Source of the DNA: CAWGJF01 sp963822905
GTDB taxonomy: Bacteria; Bacteroidota; Ignavibacteria; Ignavibacteriales; Ignavibacteriaceae
Direction: 5' to 3'
NCBI GenBank assembly: GCA_963822905.1
Contig: CAWGJF010000001.1
Location: 868,001 to 932,000, forward strand
Length of the DNA: 64,000 nucleotides
Part shown: positions 37,020 through 47,354 of the stretch, one piece after another
How the letters are laid out: every line of letters begins with the position of its first letter
Numbering within the stretch: the stretch's first letter is position 1
Position numbers and translations under genes: made by a program
The notes under the pieces: generated by a model
What the model was told of the DNA's origin: nothing
Database searches by the model: none
What the model saw: the letters and a program-made list of their open reading frames with translations, nothing else

Positions 37020-37835
37020 ATGTCAACTGAATCACAGATAAAAAAAATAACCACGAAAGCACTCTCGGCTTTAAAAGAAAATAAGATCAAAATTACTGCA
37101 CTCACTGCTTATGATTTCATTACAGCAAAATTGTTGGATCAAGCCGGGATTGATATCCTTCTCGTTGGAGATTCACTAAGCAATGTTTTCCAGGGAAATG
37201 AAACAACCCTGCCCGTAACTATGGATGAAATGATTTATCATACAAAATCAGTTACTAAAGGTGTCAGCCGGGCAATGGTTGTTGTTGATATGCCTTTTAT
37301 GTCTTATCAGCCCGGAAGTGATGAAGGATTCAGAAACGCCGGAAGAATTATGAAGGAAACACATGCTGGTGCTGTAAAGCTTGAAGGTGGAAAGCGAATT
37401 GCCGGGACAATTAGAAAAATTACTGAGAATGGAATCCCGGTTATGGGACATATAGGTTTGACACCCCAAAGCATTCACCAGTTTGGAGGATATAAAGAAA
37501 GAGGTAAAGAAAAAGGGGAAGCTGATGAAATTTTTAATGATGCAAAGGTGATAGAAGAGGCAGGTGCTTTTGCGTTAGTATTGGAAAAAATTCCTGCAAA
37601 GCTTGCAAAAAAAATAACAAGTTCACTTCAAATACCAACCATTGGAATTGGAGCGGGAATTCATTGTGACGGACAAATACTCGTCACTCCTGATATGCTT
37701 GCGCTTAATGTAGACTTCAACCCGAGATTTGTGCGAAGATATGCAAATCTTGCTAATGAGATTAGTAAAGCTGTTAAAGAATATATTTCGGATATCCGGA
37801 AGGGTACCTTTCCCTCGGAAGAAGAAAGCTATTAA
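37020..37835 (+). CDS. panB: 3-methyl-2-oxobutanoate hydroxymethyltransferase
   Basis: First step of pantothenate (CoA) synthesis: transfers a one-carbon unit from 5,10-methylene-THF to alpha-ketoisovalerate. 271 residues with VGDSLSNVFQGNETTLPVTMDEMIYHT, VVVDMPFMSYQ, AVKLEGG, PVMGHIGLTPQS and PTIGIGAGIHCDGQ, all family motifs. Its precursor is the keto acid handled by the ilvE product. It lies 7 bases after the lipoyl-family gene and continues the envelope-cluster transcript. Confidence 0.97.
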   Translation: MSTESQIKKITTKALSALKENKIKITALTAYDFITAKLLDQAGIDILLVGDSLSNVFQGNETTLPVTMDEMIYHTKSVTKGVSRAMVVVDMPFMSYQPGSDEGFRNAGRIMKETHAGAVKLEGGKRIAGTIRKITENGIPVMGHIGLTPQSIHQFGGYKERGKEKGEADEIFNDAKVIEEAGAFALVLEKIPAKLAKKITSSLQIPTIGIGAGIHCDGQILVTPDMLALNVDFNPRFVRRYANLANEISKAVKEYISDIRKGTFPSEEESY

Positions 37836-37851
37836 TTATTTTATACAACGA

Positions 37852-38973
37852 TTGAATATTTTGAACTTTCCATTTTTCAAATCGATCTTTTTAGCCATTC
37901 TGTTTTTTACTTTTATTTCAGCACAAACAATTGATTCAGAAATATTTTTAAAAGGTGCTTCCGTAACAGGAATATCAAAAGATGATGGTTCTTTGTGGGT
38001 TTCAACATACGGACAGGGAATTTATCGTTATTCATTCGAAGAAAGTAAATGGACAAACTTTTCAACTAAAAATGCTAATCTCGATAATGATTTTTTTTAC
38101 ACAGTTGAAGTAAGTAAAAATTATGTGTGGGCTGGGGCAGCAGACGGATTATTTATTTATAATAAACTTACGAAACATTGGAGTACCAGGAAGTTTGCTA
38201 AAGGCGGACAATTCGGAAACTGGATACGTTCATTAAAATATGATCCCGGGAAAAATGTTTTATGGATCGGACGATTCAGATTTGTAACACGTTATGATTT
38301 AAAAGCAAGAAACTATTCAGATATAGACAGGATGCAGGGGAACGATCAAAAATCAAATAACATAAAATCTATTAGTTTGGATGGGGACAGTCTTATATGG
38401 TTCGGCACAGAATCGGGTGTCCATATTTATAATAAAAAGAAAAAATTTACAGATGCTGCCGCCTGGAAATATCTAACCAATAAAAACCGTGGATTCAATG
38501 AAGAAGGTGAAGCAGTTTCTGTCTCAGATATTTTACCTGAAGCAGATAGAGTTTGGTTTGGCACTGATGAATTTGTAACTGCTGAGCAACCTGTATTCAA
38601 TGTAGGTGGAATTTATTCTTATGACAGAAAATTTTTCTGGAACAGAATCTCTAAAGTCGATGGGCTTGACGCAAACGGAATTTATGCTCTTGGTAAAACA
38701 GGCAATTATATTTGGGCAGGTATTTATGAGTTTGATAAAATTGAAAAACAAGAATATGGCAAAGGTTTGTTTCTTGTTAACAGGTTAACTGGCAGGCTTA
38801 AAAAAGTAGATTTAAACCAGCTCGATATATCTTCCTCAAGCATCTTATGTTTTTTATTTGATGGGGAAAGTATGTGGGTCGGAACCGGGGAAGGATTAAT
38901 AAAAATCAGAATTGAAAATCGACTTGCTGAGTGGTCTATAACAAAAAATAAAAAGTTGCCTAAAGACAAATAA
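37852..38973 (+). CDS. Exported beta-propeller (Reg_prop-like) protein without kinase
   Basis: The roughly 373-residue protein has a signal sequence (FFKSIFLAILFFTFISAQ) and Reg_prop/WD-like blades (SLWVSTYGQGIYRYS, YVWAGAADGLFIYNK, VLWIGRFRFVTRYD, LIWFGTESGVHIYN, RVWFGTDEF, SMWVGTGEGLIKI). It ends without a transmembrane or signalling domain. It could be a secreted binding protein or an orphan sensor partner; function unknown. Start TTG at 37852, 16 bases after panB; TTG 37861 is also possible. The longer frame overlapping panB is not supported. Confidence 0.75.
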   Translation: MNILNFPFFKSIFLAILFFTFISAQTIDSEIFLKGASVTGISKDDGSLWVSTYGQGIYRYSFEESKWTNFSTKNANLDNDFFYTVEVSKNYVWAGAADGLFIYNKLTKHWSTRKFAKGGQFGNWIRSLKYDPGKNVLWIGRFRFVTRYDLKARNYSDIDRMQGNDQKSNNIKSISLDGDSLIWFGTESGVHIYNKKKKFTDAAAWKYLTNKNRGFNEEGEAVSVSDILPEADRVWFGTDEFVTAEQPVFNVGGIYSYDRKFFWNRISKVDGLDANGIYALGKTGNYIWAGIYEFDKIEKQEYGKGLFLVNRLTGRLKKVDLNQLDISSSSILCFLFDGESMWVGTGEGLIKIRIENRLAEWSITKNKKLPKDK

Positions 38974-39180
38974 ATATTGATCCCAAACAAGCTGAATAAT
39001 TTTATCTCACTTTTTCCCTAATACATTTCTTTACAAATTTTATTAAAGCAAATAAAGAGACATTTATTACTTTAACAGTGGAGATTATTTCTTTACCTTG
39101 CTCTTAATTGATTTTTTCCAAAAAAAATGGTATTGCTTAAATAAGATTTTATTTATTTCGCAATTACAACCCCTTGCCTT

Positions 39181-39205
39181 TAAAGCCCTGTAAAACAGGG
39201 CTTTA
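39181..39205. terminator. Strong hairpin TAAAGCCCTGT-AAA-ACAGGGCTTTA
   Basis: A perfect 11-bp stem with a 3-base loop in the 289-base gap between the propeller gene and rfaE1. No T tract follows, so it may be a repeat-type palindrome as well as a transcription end. The remainder of the gap is AT-rich with nothing else recognised. Confidence 0.5.
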
Positions 39206-39262
39206 ACTACATTCAATTTATACTTATTTTGAAATCTACATTTCTAAATTTACTGGATAAAT

Positions 39263-40258
39263 ATGGTTGATATTTCAAATGAACGCCTTCTTTCTCTAAA
39301 AAAACATTTTGATGGAAAGAAAATAGCTGTTATAGGTGATATGATGCTGGATGGATATTATTGGGGTGATGTTAAAAGAATCTCTCCTGAGGCTCCGGTT
39401 CCGGTGCTTGAAGTAGAAAATGAATTCTTCCGTTTCGGTGGAGCAGCAAATTGCGCATTAAATTTATTAAAACTTGGAGCGGTGGCTGTTCCAATTGGGA
39501 TAATCGGTTATGATAGTAACGGTTCTATTTTTAAATCATTATTGCAAGAAAATGGCATTGAGGATGATGGAATTATCACAGATGATGAAAGACCAACAAC
39601 TACTAAAACAAGAGTAATAGCAAACAGCCAGCATGTTGTTAGAATTGATAAGGAAAGTAAAAATTATCTTGGTAAAGCTACTGAAAATAAAATTCTGGAT
39701 TTCCTGAAAAGTAAATCAAAAGAATTAAACGGGATAATATTACAAGACTATAATAAAGGAGTGTTAACTCCATCCCTTATTTATAATATCATTGAATTTG
39801 CAAATAAAAATAATATCCTTATAACTGTTGATCCTAAGTTTGATAATTTTTTTATGTACAAAAATGTTAACGTATTTAAACCAAACAGGAAAGAAACAGA
39901 AAATGTTTTTGGCATTCGGATTCGTTCTGAAGAAGAAGTTATTTTAGCAGGAGAAAGCCTACTGGAAAAATTGAAAGCAAAACATATTCTTCTAACTTTA
40001 GGTGAGGATGGACTTGCAGTTTTTTCAAAGGAAGAAAAAATAAAAAGAATGCCAACCAAAGCAAGAAAAGTTGCAGATGTTTCAGGAGCGGGAGACACAG
40101 TTATTTCAACTTTAACACTGGCTATGGCTGCCGGAGCAAATATTTATGAAGCTTGTTATCTTTCAAATTATGCAGCAGGAATCGTGTGTGGTGAAGTGGG
40201 AATTGTCCCAATTGAAAAAGAGTTATTGTTCGAAACAATCTTAAAAGATAAAAAATGA
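39263..40258 (+). CDS. rfaE1: D-glycero-beta-D-manno-heptose 7-phosphate kinase
   Basis: PfkB-family sugar kinase (HldA/RfaE1), 331 residues, phosphorylating heptose-7-phosphate on the way to ADP-heptose for LPS core. Motifs: AVIGDMMLDGYYWGDVKRI, PVPVLEV, FRFGGAANCALNL, and ATP-site DVSGAGDTVISTL with catalytic Asp. In E. coli this domain is fused to the adenylyltransferase as HldE; here they are separate overlapping genes (ATGA at 40255). Confidence 0.96.
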   Translation: MVDISNERLLSLKKHFDGKKIAVIGDMMLDGYYWGDVKRISPEAPVPVLEVENEFFRFGGAANCALNLLKLGAVAVPIGIIGYDSNGSIFKSLLQENGIEDDGIITDDERPTTTKTRVIANSQHVVRIDKESKNYLGKATENKILDFLKSKSKELNGIILQDYNKGVLTPSLIYNIIEFANKNNILITVDPKFDNFFMYKNVNVFKPNRKETENVFGIRIRSEEEVILAGESLLEKLKAKHILLTLGEDGLAVFSKEEKIKRMPTKARKVADVSGAGDTVISTLTLAMAAGANIYEACYLSNYAAGIVCGEVGIVPIEKELLFETILKDKK

Positions 40259-40734
40259 ATTCACATGTCAGTATGGATGAATTAAAAAAAATCAGGGAAG
40301 AATTAAAGTCCGAAGGTAAAAAAGTAGTGTTTACAAATGGAGTATTTGATCTTATTCATTCCGGACATGTTGACTATCTGATAAAAGCTAAACGATTGGG
40401 AGATATTCTTATTGTAGGATTAAATTCGGATAGTTCTGTAAAGCGGATTAAAGGAGACAAGAGACCAATTTTAAAAGAAGATGAAAGAGCATTCATAATC
40501 TCAAATATTAAACCGGTTGATTATGTTCTCTTTTTTGATGAAGACACTCCTGAAAAATTAATCAATGAAATTCTTCCTGATGTCCTGGTGAAAGGAGCAG
40601 ACTGGGCCATTGAAAATATTGTCGGTAAAGATATTGTTGAGAAAAATGGTGGCGAAGTAAAAGCAATTGAATTTATAAATCACCAGTCTACCTCCAAAAT
40701 CATTGAGCTCATTTCAAAAAGATATTCCAACTAA
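40255..40734 (+). CDS. rfaE2: D-glycero-beta-D-manno-heptose 1-phosphate adenylyltransferase
   Basis: Nucleotidyltransferase (HldC/RfaE2) of 159 residues that forms ADP-heptose. It has TNGVFDLIHSGHVDYL with the HxGH nucleotide-binding motif, GLNSDSSVKRIKGDKRP, and the late STSKIIELI (ISK-like motif). The ATGA overlap with rfaE1 makes the pair a translationally coupled two-gene version of HldE. Confidence 0.96.
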   Translation: MNSHVSMDELKKIREELKSEGKKVVFTNGVFDLIHSGHVDYLIKAKRLGDILIVGLNSDSSVKRIKGDKRPILKEDERAFIISNIKPVDYVLFFDEDTPEKLINEILPDVLVKGADWAIENIVGKDIVEKNGGEVKAIEFINHQSTSKIIELISKRYSN

Positions 40735-40749
40735 GCGGAAAAGAAACAC

Positions 40750-43700
40750 ATGCTATTTAAGCGGGATAAAGATGCAAAAAGATCGCTTTTTAGAAAAACT
40801 GTAAATGGTTTTATCTATGCCGGAGTATCATTCGTTGGTTTATTCATTATTCTTTTTGGAATTTCACAAACTTCAACATTCAGAAATTGGCTCCGGGATA
40901 AGATTGTTGAGGAATTTAATAATGCTTCCGACGGGAAACTTTATATTGAGAAAATAGATGGGACATTACTCACTTCCTTAACATTGAACAATTCGAACCT
41001 TACTCTCGATTCTGATACATTGTTTACTGCAGAAAAGATCGAAATAAAGACCAGCCCACTTAAAATATTATTTAAGCTTATTTATTTAAGAAATGTTGAG
41101 ATAAAAAATTGTAATATTTCATTGTTAAAGGATGAAAAAGGGGAACTAAACATTTCAAGACTCTTTCCGCCATCCGAAGAACCGGAAGATACAACTTCTT
41201 CAACATTCAACTGGAAAATCCAGGTAGCTGATTTGGCATTAAATGATATTAATTTCAAACTTCAGTCAATTAGAAACAAAAACAGTAATAAAATATATTC
41301 GCAACCAAATTTTGATGATTTGAGGATAAATAATCTTAACCTTTCACTGGCTGGTTTTGTTGATTTATCTGAAAATGAATTTCATCTTTCTATTGCAAAT
41401 CTGAGTATGATACCGAATTTAAATGGATTTAATCTGAGACACTTTTCCGCAAATATTAATTTGGTTGGAGATAGAACAGAAATCAACAACTTAAATTTAG
41501 TTACTGATAGATCTAATGTTTCAATAAATGCGTCTGTGAATGACTTTGCATTTCTTGATTCTAAGGAAACCAGAAAATTCGAAACTGCTGTACTTGACCT
41601 GAAACTTGAAGCGAACAAATTCGATTTCGATGATCTTTCTAATTGGATTTCCGGAACTCAGCTTTTAAATGGTAAAGTTAGAACTAATATTGATATTTCT
41701 GGGACATTTACAGAATTATACCTGAATAATCTCAATATTAATTATAATGAAGAAACAATTCTTAAAGGAAAAGGTGAGTTGAAAAACATTTTAGCCGGCA
41801 CAGGAATGCAAATTAAAATGCTATTTACAAAATCGCAGGTAAACCAAACCGATGTTAATGATCTTTTAAGAGATATAGATATCCCGGTATATTCCGAATA
41901 CGGGTTACTTAAACTGGATACACTTTCTTATTCGGGAAAACCACTTGCTTTTACTTCCCACGCAATATTAACTACTGACAAAGGAAGCGTTAATCTTAAT
42001 GCAACTTTAAATCTTGAAAACCAGGATATGGAATATGATATCAGTTTTAAAACCCGGGACCTGGATATTCAGCCGGCAACAGGGCTTCACACGAATCTTA
42101 ATAGTGTTGGCTCATTAAAAGGAAAAGGAACGGACATTAAAACATTACAATCAAATATTAAGATCAAAAATTCCAACTCAACAATAAGTGAATATTATCT
42201 AAATGATTTTTCTGTGGCGTGTAATGCAGAAGGGGGAAAAATAAATTTAAATTTAAATCTTGTCTCAGACAGTTTAAAAGGATCAGTTAAAGCTAACCTG
42301 GATTTTAATAATCCGGAATCACCTGTTTATAATTTTACCGCAAATATCAGGCAACTAAATCTATCAAAATTTCTTTATTCTGATGATTTTAATACAAAGC
42401 TAAATTTTAAAATTGATGGTGAGGGCTCAGGATTTGATCTTGACGAGATGAACTTATTTTTCAGCTTAAAGGTTGATAGTTCTTACTTAAACGATATATA
42501 CATAAACGGAACCAGAACAATTGTCGATCTAAGAAAGGATGAAGATGGCCGCATAATAAACTTGATTTCTGATCTTGCGGACATAACAATTGAAGGAAAC
42601 TATAATAGTATGGATTTGATTAATCTCATTTCGCATAAATCAGACTTAATTGTAAAATCCGTTACTAAAAAACTGAAGTCATTCGTTCATACAGACGAGT
42701 CTTTCCAGAATTCGAACAACTTTACTGATTCTGTTCTGATCGCTGAAGGTAGTTGGGATAAACCAATAAATAATATCAATGCAAAGTATTTGGTTGAGTT
42801 TAAAGATTTTGAATTGCTTTCACTTTTTCTAGGTAATGCTGACCTTGAAGTGGATGGCGAAATTAGTGGAGAGATAAATTCTGTAAATGATAATCTTGAT
42901 ATGTCAATGAATACAAAAATAGACTATTTTAAATACTGGGATGGAAATAATCTGTTTTTTACATCAGGAACGAACCTGGATTTTGAAATTCACGATAAAA
43001 CTTTAACAACAAATCTTGATAGTCTGTTTTCCAATTTACATATAGACTCGAAGAGGATGTTTGTCGGTGTAGAATTAAATAATCTAAACTTTGATTTGAA
43101 TTTAAAAAATGAAGGAGCCCAATTCGGTATCAGTACAGAATATGAAAATATAGCTTCTGTAAATTGCAATGGTAATATTAAATTTGAATCTGATGATCTT
43201 CGTATGCAATTGGATAATTTATCTTTTAACTATAAAGACTATAATTTTCAAAATAAATCCGATATTGATATTGCTTATAAATCTGACCAGATAGTTTTTA
43301 ACAGTTTTGAATTAGTCCACAATTCCGGAATTATTGACATGCTCGGGTCATTATCACTCTCAGGTAAACAAAATTTAAAACTTAATGCTTCGGGATTTGA
43401 AGCAAAAGAAATATGCACAATGCTATTAGGGTTGTCAAAGGAAAAAAGTCCGGATGCAATTATTGGTTTTGATGCCTCTCTTTTTGGAACCGCAGCGTCT
43501 CCTGAATTGAATGCTGAATTGTCAATAGATAGTGTCAGTTTTGGAAAAACGAGTTTCGGCAATTTTAATGGTATGGCTAAATATTCGGACAAACTATTTG
43601 AAGCAGAATTTGACTTCCAGGAATTTGTTGATCAGGTAACAGAACGTAAATTGTATATAACTGCAGATGTACCGGTAAACCTCTCATTTACAGATAAAAA

Positions 43701-45258
43701 AGAAATTGCAGATAAAAATATTGTTGCTCATGTAAAAGCTGATGATTTCAACCTGGAAGCCATAGGAAATATTGTTCCAATGGTTAGTAAACTTCAAGGA
43801 TTATTGAATGCCGATATTAGTATTATGGAATCAAATGAAAAATCAAACATTTCCGGTAATTTAAATCTCGAGGGAATTAGTTTCGTTAGTGATGTAAATA
43901 ATCTTGAATATCAATTATCATTGGAGACTGAAATCAAAAACAACAGGATTGATATTAATTCTCTTACGTTAAATAATTCTCATTCAACACCAAATGGAGG
44001 TACTTTAACCGGAGGAGGTTTTATAACACTTAAGGGCTTTTCGCCTGATCATATTGAAGCTTTTATGAATGGAGAACTCTTACTACTAAATAAAAATTCT
44101 CGTGCTGTTTCACCAAACATATATGGCGATGTGAAAATTAGGACAAATGGAAATGTTGATTTTAAACTTAATGGAGAAAAAAGCAGCCTTGATGCGGGTA
44201 TCATTTTAACACATGGTACCAATATAAACATAGTTCCATTCCAGGGTGCATTTTCAAATCAGTCAGATCAGTTTAAATACAGGTTCATAGATATGTCTGG
44301 TAACAGCAAGTTAAGAGATACAGAACTTGATAGTTTAATGGTACTGGCTGAATCCAAAAACAAAGATTCAAATGCTGCATCTTCTACACCGATGGATTTG
44401 AATGTGAAAATAGAAGTTGAAGATGAAGCAAAAATGATATTGGTTTTGTCAAGGGAGTTTAATCAGAATCTAACAGCCTATCTTGGTGGTAATTTCCAGT
44501 ATACAACGATTAATAAAACTCCGCAAGCAAGTGGAGAGTTAAAACTATTGGAGGGCTCCAAACTTGAATTTATTAAAACATTTGATGCTGAAGGTTCAAT
44601 AAAATTTTTCAATGATTTGGATAATCCTTTTCTTGATGTAACAGCATCATACACTAATTATTATTCACCTTTATCAGATTCTTCCCAGGGTAGTTCAACC
44701 GAAGAAGAAGTATTAATCCAAATTAAACTTGAAGGTCCATTAAAGAGTTTAAATACAAACCTAATGAAAAATGAAAGTAATATTTCAGTTTACAAAAGAG
44801 CTTCAAACAGGGGGCAGTTCGAACTTGATGAAACAAAAACCGTTTCAGACGCGATGATGTTCATTATTGTTGGTAAGTTTTCTAATGAAGCAACTGCACA
44901 GGAGACGAATCTAGCTGCGTCCACTGCAATATCCATGGCAGGATCAGTAGTTGGTGGAGTATTAAATAATGCTTTTGGAGATATTGTGAGAGGATTTCAG
45001 TTAAGACAAGTGGGTCAAACAACTAAATTCAGTTTGATAGGGAAAGTAAATACAGCAATTGGTGATTTCAGGTACGAAGTCGGAGGTACTTCACAGGTAT
45101 TCCAGGATTTAAGTCGAGCTAATGTAAAAATAGAATATCCTACAGGTTTCCTTCCAAGATTAATTCTCAGGTTAGAAAGACGTGAGCCGATATACGAGTC
45201 GAGTACATATGGCGAAATGATTAATGAAGTTGGTGTAAAATATAGTTTTGAGTTCTAA
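40750..45258 (+). CDS. tamB: Translocation/assembly module protein TamB (AsmA/DUF490 superfamily)
   Basis: The 1502-residue inner-membrane-anchored periplasmic bridge protein. An N-terminal membrane helix (about 18-38, YAGVSFVGLFIILFG) is followed by a very long beta-taco of repeating strands. The C-terminal DUF490 segment contains TPQASGELKLLEGSKLEF, then LIGKVNTAIGDFRYEVGG and YPTGFLPRLILRLERREP. Homologues move phospholipids toward the outer membrane and assist barrel assembly. No tamA lies next to it; BamA is in the same cluster. It overlaps rnr by one base. Confidence 0.93.
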   Translation: MLFKRDKDAKRSLFRKTVNGFIYAGVSFVGLFIILFGISQTSTFRNWLRDKIVEEFNNASDGKLYIEKIDGTLLTSLTLNNSNLTLDSDTLFTAEKIEIKTSPLKILFKLIYLRNVEIKNCNISLLKDEKGELNISRLFPPSEEPEDTTSSTFNWKIQVADLALNDINFKLQSIRNKNSNKIYSQPNFDDLRINNLNLSLAGFVDLSENEFHLSIANLSMIPNLNGFNLRHFSANINLVGDRTEINNLNLVTDRSNVSINASVNDFAFLDSKETRKFETAVLDLKLEANKFDFDDLSNWISGTQLLNGKVRTNIDISGTFTELYLNNLNINYNEETILKGKGELKNILAGTGMQIKMLFTKSQVNQTDVNDLLRDIDIPVYSEYGLLKLDTLSYSGKPLAFTSHAILTTDKGSVNLNATLNLENQDMEYDISFKTRDLDIQPATGLHTNLNSVGSLKGKGTDIKTLQSNIKIKNSNSTISEYYLNDFSVACNAEGGKINLNLNLVSDSLKGSVKANLDFNNPESPVYNFTANIRQLNLSKFLYSDDFNTKLNFKIDGEGSGFDLDEMNLFFSLKVDSSYLNDIYINGTRTIVDLRKDEDGRIINLISDLADITIEGNYNSMDLINLISHKSDLIVKSVTKKLKSFVHTDESFQNSNNFTDSVLIAEGSWDKPINNINAKYLVEFKDFELLSLFLGNADLEVDGEISGEINSVNDNLDMSMNTKIDYFKYWDGNNLFFTSGTNLDFEIHDKTLTTNLDSLFSNLHIDSKRMFVGVELNNLNFDLNLKNEGAQFGISTEYENIASVNCNGNIKFESDDLRMQLDNLSFNYKDYNFQNKSDIDIAYKSDQIVFNSFELVHNSGIIDMLGSLSLSGKQNLKLNASGFEAKEICTMLLGLSKEKSPDAIIGFDASLFGTAASPELNAELSIDSVSFGKTSFGNFNGMAKYSDKLFEAEFDFQEFVDQVTERKLYITADVPVNLSFTDKKEIADKNIVAHVKADDFNLEAIGNIVPMVSKLQGLLNADISIMESNEKSNISGNLNLEGISFVSDVNNLEYQLSLETEIKNNRIDINSLTLNNSHSTPNGGTLTGGGFITLKGFSPDHIEAFMNGELLLLNKNSRAVSPNIYGDVKIRTNGNVDFKLNGEKSSLDAGIILTHGTNINIVPFQGAFSNQSDQFKYRFIDMSGNSKLRDTELDSLMVLAESKNKDSNAASSTPMDLNVKIEVEDEAKMILVLSREFNQNLTAYLGGNFQYTTINKTPQASGELKLLEGSKLEFIKTFDAEGSIKFFNDLDNPFLDVTASYTNYYSPLSDSSQGSSTEEEVLIQIKLEGPLKSLNTNLMKNESNISVYKRASNRGQFELDETKTVSDAMMFIIVGKFSNEATAQETNLAASTAISMAGSVVGGVLNNAFGDIVRGFQLRQVGQTTKFSLIGKVNTAIGDFRYEVGGTSQVFQDLSRANVKIEYPTGFLPRLILRLERREPIYESSTYGEMINEVGVKYSFEF

Positions 45259-47342
45259 TGAAGAAAAAAATAAAAAATTTTTTCAGGCGAAACCCTGACA
45301 GATCATTTAAGAGTAAAGAAATATTCAAACATCTGAAGTTAAAATCAGATCTGGAATATTCAGAACTAAAACAAAATCTTTACCAGTTGGTAGCAACCAA
45401 TTTTTTATCAAGAGTAGGTAATAAATTTAAGCTGAACGTTTTGCCTGATTCAAATAAAATAATTGGGAATTTTCAATTTCATAAAAATGGTTTTGGTTTT
45501 GTCGTTCCAAAAAATAAACAACTTGAGGATATTTTTATCTCCGGCAGAAATATTGGTGCTGCCTTCAACGGGGATAAAGTTGAGGTGATTTTATTTGCAA
45601 AACAGAAAGGTAAAAATATTGAGGGACAAATTGTAAATGTAATCAGGAGAAAAAGAAAGGAATTTGCAGGGGTACTGAAAAAATCCAATTCATTTTATTT
45701 CGTAACCCCGGATGGAGCAGATATTCACAGGGACATTTATGTTGATAAAAATAAATTGAGTGGAGCAAAGAGTGGTGACAGAGTTGTAATTGGAGATATT
45801 ATCTGGGAGAGAGGAATGCTAAATCCTGAAGGAAGAATTATCGAAGTTCTTGGTGATGAATTTAACCCGGTCGCAGAAATGTTGTCAATTGCCAGGGAAT
45901 TTAATCTAAAAACAATTTTCCCGGAGCAAGTTAATAAGGAAGCAGAAAGTATTTCAGTTGATATTTCTGAAAAGGAAATTAAGAATAGAACTGACCTGAG
46001 AGAAAAAATTATAATAACAATTGATCCTGCGGATGCTAAAGATTTTGATGATGCTCTTTCAATTGAAAAAAATGATTTGGGTAATTTTATTGTAGGGGTG
46101 CATATTGCTGATGTTTCATACTATGTAAAAGAAAACTCAGCATTAAGTTCTGAAGCATTTGAAAGGGGGAATAGTGTATATTTTGTTGGCAGAGCAATTC
46201 CAATGCTTCCGGAAAAATTATCAAACGAAATTTGTTCCCTTAAACCGGGTGTGGATAGATTAACCTATTCAGTTTTTTTTGAATTAAATGTACACGCAAA
46301 AATTGTAAAACATGAAATCAAAAAAACTATTATTAAGAGTAAAAGAAGATTTACGTATGAAGAAGTACAAGATATTATTGAAAGTGAAAACGGGGAATTT
46401 AAACAGGAGATTTTACAACTTAACAATCTTGCTAAATTACTAAGACAAAAAAGAGTCAAAGAGGGTAGTATTGAATTTTTTACTTCGGAAGTGAAATTTG
46501 AACTTGATGCTAATGGCAAACCAGTTTCAATTCTTAAAAAACAGATGAAAGAAAGCAATATGCTCGTTGAAGAATTTATGCTGCTGGCTAATAAGACTAT
46601 TGCAAAAGAAATAATTGATCTGAATAAACCATTTATTTATCGTATACACGATTACCCGGATGAAGAAAAAATAAAAGAATTTTCAAGATTTGTTCATTCG
46701 CTTGGATATACATTTAATCCAGATACAAGAAAAGCTTCCGGACAGTTTCATAAATTAATGGAACAAGTGAAAGGCAAAGAAGAAGAATCAATTGTAAACG
46801 AACTCGCAATTCGTTCAATGGCTAAGGCTGTTTATTCTCCAAACAATATAGGTCACTACGGATTGGGATTTAAATTTTATACCCATTTTACTTCCCCGAT
46901 AAGAAGGTATGCTGATTTGGTTGTGCACAGACTTTTATCTAAGTATAAATCAAATGAAAAAAAACCACATTATTCCCTTGAAGAATTGGATGAAATTTGC
47001 GAGCATATTTCTGCTACTGAAAGAAATTCTGTAGAAGCAGAACGACAATCCGTTAAGCTAAAACAGGTGCAATATTTAAGGGAAAAGGTTGGAGAGAAAT
47101 TTCAGGCAGTTATTAGTGGAGTTGCAAGTTTTGGAATATTTGTTGAATTAACCGAATTTTTAGCCGAAGGTTTGATTAAAATGAGAGATTTAGAGGGCGA
47201 TTTTTATGTTTTTGATGAAAAAAAATATTCATTAATTGGTAGGAAAACAAAAAAACAATTCAGGCTGGGCGATAAAATTATTGTTAAATTAATTCGCGCA
47301 GATGAAATTAAAATGGAACTTGATTTTATTGTCATTGATTAA
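45258..47342 (+). CDS. rnr: Ribonuclease R (RNB-family 3'-5' exoribonuclease)
   Basis: Processive RNase of 694 residues. Cold-shock-like domains (about 60-220) precede the RNB catalytic domain (about 240-570) with IDPADAKDFDDALSIE, whose Asp cluster binds metal. HIADVSYYVKENSALSSEA and HFTSPIRRYADLVVHRLL are also RNB marks. A C-terminal S1 domain (about 605-690) contains FQAVISGVASFGIFVEL. It degrades structured RNAs in the cytosol. It starts within the tamB stop (TAATG). Confidence 0.97.
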   Translation: MKKKIKNFFRRNPDRSFKSKEIFKHLKLKSDLEYSELKQNLYQLVATNFLSRVGNKFKLNVLPDSNKIIGNFQFHKNGFGFVVPKNKQLEDIFISGRNIGAAFNGDKVEVILFAKQKGKNIEGQIVNVIRRKRKEFAGVLKKSNSFYFVTPDGADIHRDIYVDKNKLSGAKSGDRVVIGDIIWERGMLNPEGRIIEVLGDEFNPVAEMLSIAREFNLKTIFPEQVNKEAESISVDISEKEIKNRTDLREKIIITIDPADAKDFDDALSIEKNDLGNFIVGVHIADVSYYVKENSALSSEAFERGNSVYFVGRAIPMLPEKLSNEICSLKPGVDRLTYSVFFELNVHAKIVKHEIKKTIIKSKRRFTYEEVQDIIESENGEFKQEILQLNNLAKLLRQKRVKEGSIEFFTSEVKFELDANGKPVSILKKQMKESNMLVEEFMLLANKTIAKEIIDLNKPFIYRIHDYPDEEKIKEFSRFVHSLGYTFNPDTRKASGQFHKLMEQVKGKEEESIVNELAIRSMAKAVYSPNNIGHYGLGFKFYTHFTSPIRRYADLVVHRLLSKYKSNEKKPHYSLEELDEICEHISATERNSVEAERQSVKLKQVQYLREKVGEKFQAVISGVASFGIFVELTEFLAEGLIKMRDLEGDFYVFDEKKYSLIGRKTKKQFRLGDKIIVKLIRADEIKMELDFIVID

Positions 47343-47354
47343 AACAGGTGAGAT

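Noticed and set aside
37729..37851. Longer N-terminus for the propeller protein starting inside panB
   Set aside because: It would overlap panB by 107 bases and put a charged stretch before the signal sequence; TTG 37852 gives a clean signal peptide.
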